Origin: Paragonimus westermani | Taxonomy: Eukaryota; Platyhelminthes; Trematoda; Plagiorchiida; Troglotrematidae | Assembly: GCA_008508345.1 (NCBI GenBank) | Contig: QNGE01001239.1 | Coordinates: 57,805 to 121,804 of the forward strand | Reading direction: 5' to 3' | DNA: 64,000 nucleotides | Shown: in pieces, positions 34,510-46,546 of the stretch | Numbering within the stretch: position 1 is the stretch's first letter | How the letters are laid out: every line of letters begins with the position of its first letter | Position numbers and translations under genes: made by a program | Notes under the pieces: generated by a model | Seen by the model: only the letters and a program-made list of their open reading frames with translations | What the model was told of the DNA's origin: nothing | Database searches by the model: none

Positions 34510-35420
34510 TGGACTGCTCCGAGGCGGCAGAGGAAACGCGAATACCAAGGGTGAAACTTAAAGCTCCTGGAGAACCAGTCTTTCTTAAGAGGCAAATCAT
34601 TCTACTTAGTCCGCGAGAACCTGTGCGCGAAGAACTGCAATCCATATGTGACAAATGAGTAATAACACTTGTTGATTCGTCAAACTGGGCGACTCCAATA
34701 ATAACACGAGTAAAGGCTGATGGGATTACACTGAGAATTCGAGGTGACTATAGATTGACGTTAAATACACGCCTACAGCAACGTACCTGCATAAGAGAAG
34801 AACTCAAGGATGTACTATTTCGTATGTTGGCTTCTAAGGTGTTTTCAAAAATTGATTTCAAGGGATGCTCATCTGAAATATTACTTGATGAAGTATCAAG
34901 CAATTTGACTGTAATTACCATGCTATCCGAACTGTATCGATACAATTCCTTATCTCTTGATTTAAACGTTTCTCCAGCTGTATTCCAGGATGTCATGAAC
35001 ACAATCACTAAAGGTTTAGATGGTATAAAAACCAATCAATATGATGTTTTTGTTCATGATGTTGATGAGCTTATCAATGATTGTCGTTTTCTTTCTTTTT
35101 GAGACGACTCTTTGTCTCAAATGAGGTCATTAATTCGAAAAGTGTAATTTTTCACTTCCTTCTTTCGCATGACTTGGTTGCGTTGTTGATAGCTATGGAT
35201 TCAAACCAGACTTGCAACGCTTAGCCCCACTGAGGAATGCACCGTCACAGATTAACCTTCATGAAATCCGTTCTGTTTTGGGTGCACTCCAGTACCACTC
35301 ATTTTTCATTCATGTGCGACTTCTTTGTTCGATATGCTACCCATCAACAATTTTTCTCGGTCCACTAACCACAAGAAAACGTTTCATACTTTATTCTGTC
35401 ATCTCTAATCTAATTCTTCT
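34510..35420 (+). pseudogene. gypsy reverse transcriptase, broken
   Basis: The N-terminal part (PGEPVFLKR, SNWATPIITRVKADG, GDYRLTLNTRL) is followed in 34755-35102 by KVFSKIDFKGCSSEILLDE (catalytic aspartate block) and SPAVFQDVMNTITKGLDG. The YxDD box reads YDVFVHDVDE, so the two adjacent aspartates are lost. 35212-35320 gives the later block LHEIRSVLGALQYHS. Stops lie near 34657 and 35101. Confidence 0.8.
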
Positions 35421-35851
35421 TTGAAACCGTCATTTGAAAGGATCACTTAACTGTAGTTTCCGACGCTTCTTCCACTAGAATAGGTTTGCTTCGCAAACAG
35501 TGTGGTAGACCCGTTACATGCATTTCATTTCGTCCGTTTAAAGCAAAAAGTGGATATACTAAGACCTAACATGAAGCCCTCCGAGTATGTTGAGCTGTTA
35601 AAAGACCGCATAAGTATCTTTCTGGTCTGCCATTTAACATCGCAACCAAACTAGATGCCTTGAAACTCCCGTATCATCTTGAAAAATCGTTAGCTAAGTC
35701 ATCTGCTGCCATGGCGCAAAGCTAAAGCATTGCTTTTAGCTCCTACAATTACACATTTGTTCATCTAAGCGCAAAACAACCCCCATATTGATTTTCTATC
35801 TGGATTTCCGTCACCGGACTTCAACACTAAGGAAGTTGACCGTTCGCACCT

Positions 35852-36828
35852 GTGTGCGGCACTTGTAAATTCTTCAGTCCTGTTATCTGTGCCTTGAAAC
35901 GTGGCTGGAAACAACACGAGCGGCGTAAATTACCTGCATTCTACTGTCGCCGTGGAAGGCTGTCTATTACTCTGGATGGATTACTGTGTTTTGATGACCG
36001 TGTTGTAATGCCACTGACAGTAAGATCTGAAGTTCTTGCAGAGTTGCATTCCGAACATTTAGGAGTTGATAAGATGAGATCGCTTGCAAGCTTATCTCGT
36101 TAGTGGCTGGAACGGGAAGCAGACACTAGACTCACCACCAAAAGTCGCATCAAATGTGTACACAAGAACCACACGAAATAATCAAAATCACTCACGTGGC
36201 CTGTTACGTTTGAAACATTCCAGAGATTTCACGCTGACTACTGTGGTCCTTTCATGGGGGAATACTATGCTCTAATGGTTATTGACGCTTACTCTAGATG
36301 ACCTGAGGTTTTTCTCACGACATCACCGAGTGCAGACTTTACACAACATGCTTTAAGGAAAGTATCTTATCGCGGAGGTGTACCTGCTGCTTTGGTCACC
36401 GACAATGGTATCCACTTTACTGCAAAATTTTCGAAAGAATAGTCCAAATGACTTGGACGTCGACATTTTCTACTGCTCCGCGACATCCTCAGTCCAATGG
36501 ACTTGCAGAAAATTTTGTACACCCGCTAGAGTCTGCAATTGTTTCTTTAACACCAAACTTATTTTTGGAACTTGATTGAGGAGCTGATAATTTTCTCATG
36601 CAACATAGAAACGCATCACATTTGGTGATTAGGAAATGTCCCGCAATCCTTTTCAACTATCGCTCTCTGCGCACAAGTTTCGATTGTACGAAAACAGCTA
36701 ACGTTACGTTTTTCAAAGGCAGCGATTTACACCCTGCTGGTGGCATAGTTCTTTCATCTCACGGAAATCGTATGGTTATTTTTCTCGACTTGGGAGACCT
36801 TTATTGTCACCGAAGACATGTTGTCTAG
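35852..36828 (+). pseudogene. gypsy integrase, broken
   Basis: GRLSITLDGLLCFDDRVVMP and LAELHSEHLGVDKMRSLA are the start of the HHCC region, continued in other frames. FHADYCGPF near 36230 holds the first catalytic aspartate, VTDNGIHFTAKF near 36400 the second, and QSNGLAENFVHPLES near 36500 the glutamate. 36598-36828 is the C-terminal region. All three D,D,E residues are visible, but at least four shifts or stops separate them. Confidence 0.83.
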
Positions 36829-37329
36829 TTTAAGTTAACTTCTAGAGGTCAGTCTGTTGGAATAAACTCTGTTGTTCTGAAATCTAATGACTGATTTGTA
36901 TGTAACCCTGTTACATATGAAGGAAACGATATAACTGAAACACAAGCTTTCTCCGAATCAAATGAAACACGTGAAGAATCGAAAGTCAGATTTAGACGAT
37001 TGGAATCCAGACCATCACGGAATCACAGATTTTCGCACGCTCATTTAAGCTAAGGTGGATGTGATGAACACGACGGATATGACTTGTCTCCTTTTTTATG
37101 CAATTGCTTCATTATGCTTATATACTGGACAAGTGAAAAGTGTACGACTCAACAATGTACATTCTGTGTTACCGTGCCTGAGAGTGCTTTGCACTTCCTA
37201 TACGTTCGATCCTCATCCTATATAATTCAATTATAATTAAAACAAGTGCGTTCGTTCCAACAGATCTGGGCTTGTGAGAATTGATGTGTGTGCCCTTTCG
37301 GTACACGCTTCACTCTGAGGACTAATCGT
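36829..37329. other. Boundary between two gypsy copies, no gene
   Basis: No motif. LTR remains might be expected here, but no matching pair was found. Confidence 0.45.
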
Positions 37330-38706
37330 GCGGCATTTACGACGCGTTTTAGTCAAGGAGCTAAAGGCCAGAGACCGTTACAGTCCAGTCGGTATTATGC
37401 CAGGTTATTGAGCTAAGACCTCGAAACTAAATATAGAAATGTTTCGGGAAACCAAGTAGCTGATGCACACTCCCGCTTACCTCTGTCCTTACAAACTGAT
37501 ACAGGCGATATTAACGAACTCGAAGTGGTGGCTGCCATTGATAAATTGGAAGTTCATGCGATAACCAGAGGGATACTACGACAGCGTATGCGAATGGGCG
37601 ATGAACTCCTACAAGTGAGACAATACATTTTTACTGGACGGCTCATTGTCAAAAATATCACTGACGAGCTAGAATGCTATTACACCTTGCGACAGGAACT
37701 TTCTTTGACAGACCACCACATGATGCGTAAATCAGGGCTCGTCCCACCTTCTAGTTTGAAACGTGAGATTATGCTGTATGCTGATGGATGACATCGTGGG
37801 ATCACGTGAACACACTGTCATGCTAGTGAATGGTACTGGTAGCCACGAATGACTTCGCCAATCGGGAGTCCTGTCAGCGATTTCGTCTCTTGTCAGCGTG
37901 CTGATAAATCAATCAAACCTATGGTTGCCTCTGTGCAGCCAGTGGAATATCATGTGCGCCCTTGGGCAAAGCTGGCTGTTGATAATATGGAATAAACATA
38001 ACATACTGGTCTTCAGTTGTTACGACAGTAAATGGCCTGAGGCACATATTTTTGAAAATGTCACGTCAACCACAGAAATTCACTGGATGGAACACCTTAT
38101 TGCCCGTTTCGGGATTCCTGAGGAGAGTGTCACCGATAATGGATCCCAGTTTGTCAGTTATGGGTTTGGAGAATTTCTACTTTGGCAGGTATTGAAACGC
38201 TTACAAACTGTTCCTTCAATCCCTGGATTAATGGCATGACGCGATGTCTAAGTGGCTCTTTGAAGGAATGTATAGGGATATTACAATTGCAAGGGGAGAA
38301 GTGGGATGATTCTGTGCTTCAAGTGTTACTCACCCATCGCACCAGCCACCATAGTGCGACCGGAGAAATGTCAGTTGAACTCATCTCCGGGAGTGCTGCG
38401 CGCAAGAAACTCAATAAAAAATTGCAAATCAAGACGAACACATCGAGCTGCTTCGGAGGGAGACTACCGAATTTATACGCCAAGTCAGCAAAAACGATGG
38501 CACTCGGAACGTATGTTTGCATGAAAGGGCAAACAAGCATTTCATCCCCGATCTCCATGAGGCGCATCCCCGGACCCCGTACATACGAGTTAGATAACAT
38601 CGGGAAAGTGAATCAACGCCAGTTATTCACTGCACGTTTAACCCTGGGAGTCAATTTGCCTTCATGTACGGAGCAACCCGTTGCAAACCCCTCGAAATCC
38701 CGATGA
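37330..38706 (+). pseudogene. gypsy RNase H end and integrase, second copy
   Basis: 37340-37500 gives the RNase H tail and tether (GNQVADAHSRLPLSLQTD). 37525-37791 is the linker and HHCC start (LECYYTLRQELSLTDHH). The core lies in 37898-38239 with YDSKWPEAHIFENVTST, LIARFGIPEESVTDNGSQF (second aspartate) and, in the next frame, the block ending FNPWINGMTRCLSG. 38182-38706 runs on as integrase C-terminal region (VLLTHRTSHHSATGEMSVEL). Codon choice and motifs differ from the copy just upstream, so this is an independent insertion. Confidence 0.83.
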
Positions 38707-39352
38707 TCATCACGGGCTGCGAAGTCGGTCAACCGTTTTATCTACGCCTGATTATCATAATGATACTGTATATTTCTCGACGCATATGTTAAAAGCACGC
38801 TGGGTTATGCGCGATCACTGCAGATATCTACAAAACATTCAAAAACGAATTGGTAATTAGTAGCAAAACTTGAAGAATTCCCTCAAGAAGGACATAATCA
38901 AAAGCCAAATAAATGTAGTTTATGAAACATTTGACGCACGCAACAGAGAAGAATATAGTTTCGTCGCTTCACACATTAAGTCTCAAACAAATGGGATGTT
39001 ACACTAATATACTTTCTACAAGGTCATGGGACGGACAACTTTTTTAATAGTACAAGGTCACTACTGGAAGAATGTCCAAACGCATCTTTGGAATGTTTTG
39101 CCATTAGAAGATAAAATTGGCGTCCGGAAAATGTCAAGATAGGTCGGCTTCGGCAAGGCACGGCGAAAAATCTCAAAGTCCAGCGATTCTAACGCAGGAT
39201 TTCGTCGGTTCTCCGAAGAACGTAGAAAAGTTGAGCATCCAAAGAACCGTTCATCTAAGACGAAGTTTCATGCACCCATCCGTCGTAGAAAAGTTTCCTT
39301 GCTCAGTGGATAATATGGGGATGGGAAAGGAGAATGTTACTCCACCCGTTAG
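38707..39352. other. No recognisable gene
   Basis: Unremarkable sequence between the gypsy integrase and repeat X. The frame 39117-39356 has no motif. Confidence 0.5.
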
Positions 39353-39571
39353 ATGAGAAAATGTGGGTTTATAACATTTACTACGACAAACAATGTGCTA
39401 ACGGAATTGTTGAGAAAGAACTCATACGATATTATCAATTTTCCTGTGAATATTGGAATATATAACCCTATCTACTGTTTGTTGCGGCATTTTGCTATGC
39501 ATTCGGGATTTATTCGGGCATACGTAGAATTGAGCCGACTCTTTGGAGAGCCGTATGAAGTGAGCGCCTGA
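39353..39571 (+). repeat. Repeat family X, copy 2
   Basis: Resembles the reverse complement of 21190-21395. The open frame from 39353 (72 codons) starts MRKCGFITFT and includes NSYDIINF, NPIYCLL and MHSGFIRAY. Similar residues occur in the other copy. Confidence 0.65.
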
Positions 39572-39794
39572 TAATTAAAGCTTACATGGTGTTGATCTGC
39601 TGGACATATAATTAAGCGCCGCGTTCACGTGTAGAGGGGCGTTAGGCAGCGGGGTGGTGATCCACGTAATGCGCATCGGACGGCTTAATCTTTCTCTGAC
39701 CACACTCAAAAAGTTCATCAGGTGATACAAAGAGTTTGAAGATAGACATTGTGTTTGCTAAAGTAAGATAGCTGTCAACACCTTTTCTAAAACG
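39572..39794. other. LINE 3' flank, no gene
   Basis: Short stretch just downstream (minus-strand sense) of the LINE stop codon, presumably including its 3' UTR. Confidence 0.5.
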
Positions 39795-42250
39795 CTAAAT
39801 GCTTTTACTGGCTCGGACTCGATTTAGAAGTTTATTCCAAATGTAGGAAAACTGTACAAGGAAGAAGTTTGCACGTGTAGTTGTCCGGGATATCAGAGTT
39901 GGCAAGGTGGAAACCTTACTTATGAGACTATATGGAAGGCTGTGTTGTAAGTGAACGGTGATCGCTGTGGTAATCGCATCCGAATGTATGAGTTTATACA
40001 GCAGCGTCAAGTTCAACCTTGGTCTACGCAGCCATAGTAGATCAATGCCAAGTTTTTCACAACGTTGTCTATAGGTGAGCGAAGAGGAATATCCTGATAA
40101 GTTTTCGGTAAACGATCGTTGAAGGTTTTCTAACACAAGCCTGTCGGACTTGCGTAGGTGGCAGTAAATGGAGGTGCAATACTCGAGTTGAGGCCGAGCA
40201 CACATTTTGCAGAGCGTCAGCTTCGCAGCCGGTAGGCTGAACGCCTTTATGATGCAGCCTATTGTTCTTTTAGTTTCTGCTACCTGGAAGCATGCTTGTT
40301 CAGATAAATAGGAGGAGTTTGAGCACCGTATTCCTAGATCTCTGACGGAAGCGGCTGTATCAATATTGCAACCATCTAGTGAGATGGAGCGGTGGGGGTA
40401 ATTTACAACCATAAGTGATGATGTTCGATTTGTTCGCTGAGAACGACATCAGCCATGTTGTGCACCACAACTGCAACGACGCTAGGTCCTGTCGTATATT
40501 TTGTAGACAGAAATTGATACTACTGCCCTGGCGGAATGTGTAAACGATTTTGATATCGTCAGCAAACAGAAAAGGGTTGCCATGTGTAATAGTGTCGCAT
40601 AAGTCGTTTATGTACATTAAGAAGAGCAACGGACCCAGAACGCTTCCTTGGACCATCCCACTAGTTACTGGTTTTGGTGTTGAATAGTGTTCTCCTATTT
40701 TGACTGTTTGAGTGCGACCTTCAGGATATGATGACAGCCAGCTATACAAGGGATCTCGTATGCCAAGAGATGCTATTTTGATCAAGAGGCGCTTATGAGG
40801 CACACGATTAAAGCCTTTTGCATGTCCAAGAGTATGATAACTACCGCACTTCCATCATCCACGGACGTCGATATATGGTTTGAGAATTCCAGCTGACATG
40901 TCATACAAGAGCGTTTGCTAAGGAAACCGTGCTATGAAGGGTTTATAGGGTTTTGTGTCTTTAAGAATTCGACTATGTGCACCTTTATTATTCTCTCAAA
41001 CATTCTCGAGGAGATTGATGTGTGGTTGATGGGACGATAGTTACTAACGTCCTGCCTTGATCCACTCTTGTGACGAGGCATAGTGATTGAGGTTTTCCAC
41101 TGAGGGGGGCGGTGCTGGATAAAAGTGATAGGTTGAACAAATTGAGTAGGAGGATGGGTATATCCTCACCTGCCTGCTTGACGACCATTGGTGAGATACA
41201 ATCTGGTCCAGGATGGATTGAGGGCCTAATGCTAGCTAACTGTGAACGAACACTTCGAACATCGATTAGAACATTATTCAAAACTTTCTCTGATTTTGAT
41301 GGGATATTAGCAGGTAATGGGGTGCTTTCTACGCTAAACGAGGCAGCGAAATGTGAGTTGAAGAGTTCGCACATCTTTACAGGGTCATCGACAACCGTTT
41401 TGTCTTTGAGAGTGATAGTTCTTATAGCAGGGTCCCTCATGGAATTCCTCCGTCTCATCAGTTGCACTAGTTTCGCACATCTTTGCTCACTACAGAGTGC
41501 GAGTTTCTCTTCGTCTATTTGACGAAGTTGCGTCTGACGTTCTATGTGTTCAAACATTTTACTCATTCGCATCACCAGGGAAAAGTCTAGTGTTCTTCCG
41601 TACCTCGACTTAAGCATTTTCAGTTTGTCGGTCTCTTTCGCAGTAAGGATTTTACCCTGTACATACGAGCCGACACGCTTTGATTTAATGGGGGCCAAAA
41701 CGTCGATACAGAACGTTAGATGTCTGATAAATTCTGCGGTCGCTATGCTTGGGTCCGATGTGCGAAAGAAGGTATTCCAATTTAAGGATCTTAGTAGGGA
41801 TAAGAAGGCATTCCAATCAATGAATTTGATCGGACGGTAGAATACAACTCTCGGTTTGGTAGCCATATTTAAATCAAACAGACATTTGACAACATTATGG
41901 TCGCTTCCAGGGAATTGTTGTAGAACAGATAACTCCGTAGACGGAATGCCTATGGTAAATATAAGATCCAAAATATGCCCCTTCCTGGTGGGCATTAGGA
42001 CATGTTGGTTCCAACCATTCAGTTGAATGCATGAAAGGAATTCGGCCTGTTTTGCTGGAGCAGAAAATGAGGTCCAGGAGATATTAGGCATGTTAAAGTC
42101 ACCGCCTATTAGTTTGTGTTCACAAGGCATGTTGGACACATGATTCATTATCTCCACAAGGTCAGTTAAATCATTGCTCGCAACATTTGGCGGTCTGTAG
42201 TTGCATCCTGTTAGTAGCTCGCGAGAGCCAATAAAGACCATTGACCACAA
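39795..42250 (-). pseudogene. LINE ORF2: APE endonuclease and reverse transcriptase
   Basis: 42250-40988 is a 420-codon frame. It opens in the middle of the AP-endonuclease fold with LTGCNYRPPN, then GGDFNMPNISW (catalytic D/N) and FPGSDHNVV (catalytic D/H). After a linker it enters RT motifs 0-2 (SIRPSIHPGPDCISP). A frame break near 40985-40805 follows. 40803-40360 gives SGMVQGSVLGPLLFLMYIND and FLFADDIKIVY, the catalytic box with both aspartates. 40412-39795 is the post-RT domain (LCKMCARPQLEYCTSIY). The start of the endonuclease lies in another frame upstream of 42256. At least two breaks prevent a full product. Confidence 0.87.
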
Positions 42251-42433
42251 CGAGTCCTCGAGTTGATGAAGTGTAGAATCATCCAGTGTGACTGCGGAAA
42301 ATTGCCCTTTTAGGTAACTGATGCATCCACCTTCTCGTCTTGTGAGACGTGATATCTCACGGTGCTCATCTGACTGTCAGGGGTGCAGAGGAGAGCACCA
42401 GGTCACAGCTACGAGAATGGTATGGGAATTAGA

Positions 42434-42859
42434 TTAAAGGACAAAGGTTTTGAAAATGTGTATCTTACTAACCAACGATCTTTCGCTCTTTAGTATAAAA
42501 CTTACTAAATTGTTTCTAACAGGTACAGGAGAAAAACTGCTGGAGAACTTCGTGATATATGGGGCGGTGGGTTGCGAAATATTAATTCGGAAGGTCTGAT
42601 TCAAGTAATGTACCGAGTTTCTGCTCATATTCGAGTGGATGTCGTAAAAGTTTGGCTCCAACTTAGGAAGTGCTGGAAGTGTGCCACTATAGAGGGTTAG
42701 CAGAGTGGGACTTGGGGAGGTGGACCAGGTGGAGGTTGATGAAATATAGGGGGGTTCACTAAAAAGAACTGGTTTGGCATATATTTGTGTTGTTGACATA
42801 TTCAGGGAGTGATGTACTTGCTGGGGTATACATATTGAGAACTTGGTTCCTAGTAGCAC
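42434..42859 (-). pseudogene. LINE upstream segment, unrecognised
   Basis: A 141-codon serine/threonine/proline-rich frame directly 5' of the endonuclease in the same orientation. It may be the end of ORF1 or a 5' leader. No zinc knuckle or coiled coil is visible. Confidence 0.4.
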
Positions 42860-43449
42860 TCGTTTTGTGTAGGAGGATGATTTACTGCGGAGCTATCGGA
42901 TGTTGTTCGCACAACAAATATTACGGTATTACCGTTTACCAGAGCCCCGCTAGCCTGGTTTATATTCCAGTTTCACCACCGCACCACGAAGAGGAGGGGT
43001 TGGATTTCGCTGTGGATCTGAAATTGAAATTTGTTAGAGAACTTCACTTAACATAACCGATTTTGTTGATCCACTCCGTGCGATTCCGATCAACGATGTA
43101 TACCATTAGAGAAGGAAATTAAAACTCACCTGCTGGTGCTCGCTTCGAAATATTGCCGGCACCGTGTACAGTAGTGTCCTTCGTCGAAGAATGAGATAGA
43201 TACGCAATCCCAGTGATATCATTGTGGACAGAATTGACATTTTATTCAGTTGTCTATGCTCTCGTCCTCTGCCGGTGATTCCCTTTACCCGCATTCACCA
43301 CAAATTGCCACACTGACTTCTGCCGTTGGCAAGGCAGTGGGTGTTGCGCTGGGTCCCGGCTGCGGTTCATTCGTCATAGCAGGTGCACTGTGTGCATCTT
43401 TGGACGTTTCGGTGCCAGAGGGCACTAAAACAACTGAACATCCTGAAAA
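42860..43449. other. No recognisable gene
   Basis: Between the LINE 5' end and the MULE 3' end. Short overlapping frames only. Confidence 0.5.
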
Positions 43450-45130
43450 TCATTTGCGGTGGCCTTTTGTCGGTGTGGACGCTGGTTGCAATACGGTTGC
43501 AGGTAACGGTTCCTCGCCCGGGAGGTCCAAGGTGACAATAGAAACGTTGTTCGTGTTCCCAGATGAGCTTGCAGTGGGGTAGAAGAATGACGACAATCGG
43601 CTACGTCCACAGTTGCGCAGAAATTTTCGGTGCTCCTCCAGAATCTGGTTGAAAGTTGTGTCATCCAACTGTCTCCTCGCCATCATTCCCAGTTCGGTGA
43701 ATGCTGCCACCCGGAGGATCTGACGTATTTTTTCCGGAAAGCCTCGTAGTTGGCAGCGGATATGTCCAGAATTCCACTGAAGCTTTTGGTTCATCCAGAA
43801 ACGACAGGGACTTCTTACAGATTCCTGCGGAACGTTTGATACACGTGCAGGGAGTGCCTGCATGGTAGAATGTACTATATTGCAAAAGGGCAGTCGCAAG
43901 CTCACGTCGTACGACTGACGTTGTACGTCCGGTTGCCGTCCATCACGCGAATCTCTGCGTGAGAGGCGTTGAACGTCAAGTTACTTTCGTCAGCTACGTT
44001 TTCCGACATCAGCTGCGCCGCTTAAGGGATCAAACGACACCTCAACCCCGCGCATTCTGCACGATTACTGATGTGCGGGTATGGGCGGTAGGCAGACACG
44101 AGCTGCGTCTGGCGGTCGTTGATTATGTGGTCAAAAATGGCAGTGGTACGCTCAATGGCCTGCCAGATTCGTATCTGAGCTGTGCTGTTTAATGGAATGA
44201 TGCGTGGCTTCTACGAAGTTATCTCGCCGGCCGAATGTAGGGATTTGGGGGCTACGGCTGTTGGTCCATTTTTCAGATCGCCTTATGAGTCTGGTCGTAA
44301 GGTACTGATTGTAGAACGACGGGTCGGTAGCCCGCAAAATAGCTAATGCTGCAGCGTATCTCCAGCGGTTACGTGTCAACATTGCAATCAGGAACCACTT
44401 CTTCACAGTCTCGTTGAAAGTTTTGTCACGCACATTCCGCAAAATGTGCACTCGACACAGTAGTTGATGGACATGCGGCATTTCCTGCGTAATTGCCTCT
44501 TGAATAGCCACGCTGTCGTCCATAATAATTGTCCTTGTCTCTACCGGTCCCACAAAGAGGAGGAATTGACGGAGAAATATGACGATGGCTACCGTAGTTT
44601 CATTTGCAAGCCAACCAAAGCAAACCGGTAAGCCCACACCGTTAGCATCTACAACAACTAAAACAAACGAATTATATTACTCCTTACAACTCCTGTAAGT
44701 GGCGTCTATACTGATAACCTCGGGGTAGCGCCGACAAAATTCTATCTGTTACTTACTCAAGAACACAAAATGTGACAACTGATTATCATTATCTACATTA
44801 TAGTAAAACTTACCAGTTGTGTTCAGTTGGGCGTGCAAACGACCTAGGTAGCCAACGGTGTTTCCCTTGGCGAACAAACATGCTCGCAGGTTGCATACAT
44901 CCTTCGTCGTTGTCTTCTTGTCGAAGTGCCCCCGGATGTACTGAGTGATTTCGAAGAACACGGTGCCGTTAAGCAGCCACGGTAGAATTTCTCTGATTTC
45001 CTCCTCGATGAGGCGACGCCTTCAGGCCTCATATTTTGCTGCAACCACGTCGCACGGATGATTGTGCAACATAACGAATTTCGTTACCTAAAATTCGCCG
45101 TCCATGTTCCTGTTCACGTTGGAATAGGGT
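43450..45130 (-). pseudogene. Mutator-like transposase, broken (MULE2)
   Basis: Read from 45130 down: MLHNHPCDVVAAKYEA near 45075-45030, the end of the N-terminal zinc finger, then a stop. RRRLIEEEIREILPWLLNGT follows, and after it FFEITQYIRGHFDKKTTTKD and LRACLFAKGNTVGYLGRL (44961-44749). A break occurs, then 44637-44152 gives the catalytic core: GLPVCFGWLANETTVAI, TIIMDDSVAIQEAI (catalytic aspartate) and HVHQLLCRVHILRNVRDKT. 43905-43450 may be the C-terminal tail but has no firm motif. It shares architecture with MULE1 (HNH block, then TT.D..N.R) but is a different copy. A stop and two shifts make it inactive. Confidence 0.82.
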
Positions 45131-45209
45131 AAGCATCTCGTTTGAGCGCTGGCCCTCTCTCGAACACGGACGGATGAGCGCAATACGTACGCATGCGTAC
45201 ACCCGTCTC
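45131..45209. other. Short spacer before inverted arm 2
   Basis: Continues the minus-strand upstream sequence of MULE2. Identity with the other arm begins at 45210. Confidence 0.5.
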
Positions 45210-46546
45210 TTATGATCACCGAAAGCGGGTTCGGTGGATCAGATGCGGTACGATGACCTCAGTCGAACTTCGAAGCGTAGAAACCCCACACCAGATGCAC
45301 CCAAATTTTGGAACCGTCGTGGAGACCAGACATCCCAAGAACGTTCCTGAAATAGAACTAATAAGTTAACAACAATTGCGCTCATGCTTTTAGTCCGGGA
45401 GAAGGCGTCTTTCCGACGTGTACTGCATATTTATTGCAGGTGTAAACCAATGAAGACCAGCAAATCGGGGAGACACCAGATTGGCTCACAGGGTGCGCAG
45501 GGTTAACGAGATGGGGTAGAGAGAAAGACATGTCAGGGGAAGGGGATCACCAGCGGTGGGGGCAGGAAACCATGTTGTTGTAGGGGACATTGTTTTTGAT
45601 CATCACCACGTGTACCTGGAAACCACTGAAATTTGCAGGCGCCGTGGGTTAGTAGATGAGGCTGAAACTGATGACTTCCAAGCTTAGTGCGGGCACAAGT
45701 CGGAGTGGTCTGCTTGCCGTATTCACTGCTCACTCTAATTGCAGACATAAGCTGCTTTATCATTATGGTGACGAGGAAATTGGCAAGTTTGTGCGGTTAC
45801 GTGACCCCTCAGAAGATGGGATTTCATGTGTTTTTAAAGAGAACGTGATTAAACAAAAAGTGAAGCATTCTGACGCACGAAGCGTTTCAGGGTGACCCGC
45901 TCGACGGTCAGCCTACGTACACTCCATAGTCACAACGCCACGACGTGAAAATGATACTGGAGTTTCAGGAAACATTTGTTATATGTACATGATATAATTG
46001 GCTGGAATATTCAGCCCGAATTTTCCGAAGCCGCCTTGCTTTCTTTTCCGTTACAGTAGAAGTCCTATTCTTGATGTGTATGCTGGTGTAAAGTTAATCG
46101 CTATGTAACATGGTAGGTGGAGCATCGCTTACCGTTGCCAGTGAAGTCCGTGTAGTCATTTGCCAACACTTCCACTCATACCTGCTTGCATGGGGGAACA
46201 ACGCAAAGCTCATCTTCAGAGGTATCATCAATGATTAGTGGCACTGCACACGGTCTCTCTTTATGTTTCAACGTCAGAGGTGGTACAGTGTTTTGAGGTC
46301 AACTCAACTGGACCAGTTCATTTAATAAAATTGTAACGTACCTGGCGAGGATGGCTCTAAGTGCCCTGTACAGAAGGGGCAGTGCGATATATTAGTACTA
46401 TTGATGCACTCCACATTATCGTACCGATAACCATTCGTTTTACCGGAGTCACCAAAATATCCAAAGGTCACCCCCACCTGAAAATTCTTGTGCCACCTCG
46501 GCTGTTTTGCATTCCAGGACGGAAGAAGGGGGAAGTCTTTGTGTGG

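Larger units (their letters stand above)
33968..36828 (+). mobile_element. Ty3/gypsy retrotransposon, plus strand, decayed
   Basis: Protease, RT, connection region and integrase follow one another in canonical order with many stops and shifts. No LTRs were recognised at either side, and no gag is readable upstream. A second, different gypsy fragment follows at 37.3 kb. Confidence 0.85.
39795..42859 (-). mobile_element. CR1-like LINE, nearly full ORF2, minus strand
   Basis: Reading right to left: an upstream segment (42859-42434), an APE-type endonuclease (42250-about 41600), a linker and an RT with its 3' domain (to 39795). It is the most complete non-LTR element in the window and has few lesions. 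The 3' tail could not be defined. Confidence 0.87.

Noticed and set aside
41112..41522. 136-codon plus-strand frame
   Set aside because: It is antisense to the LINE ORF2 endonuclease/RT, which is clearly the real reading.
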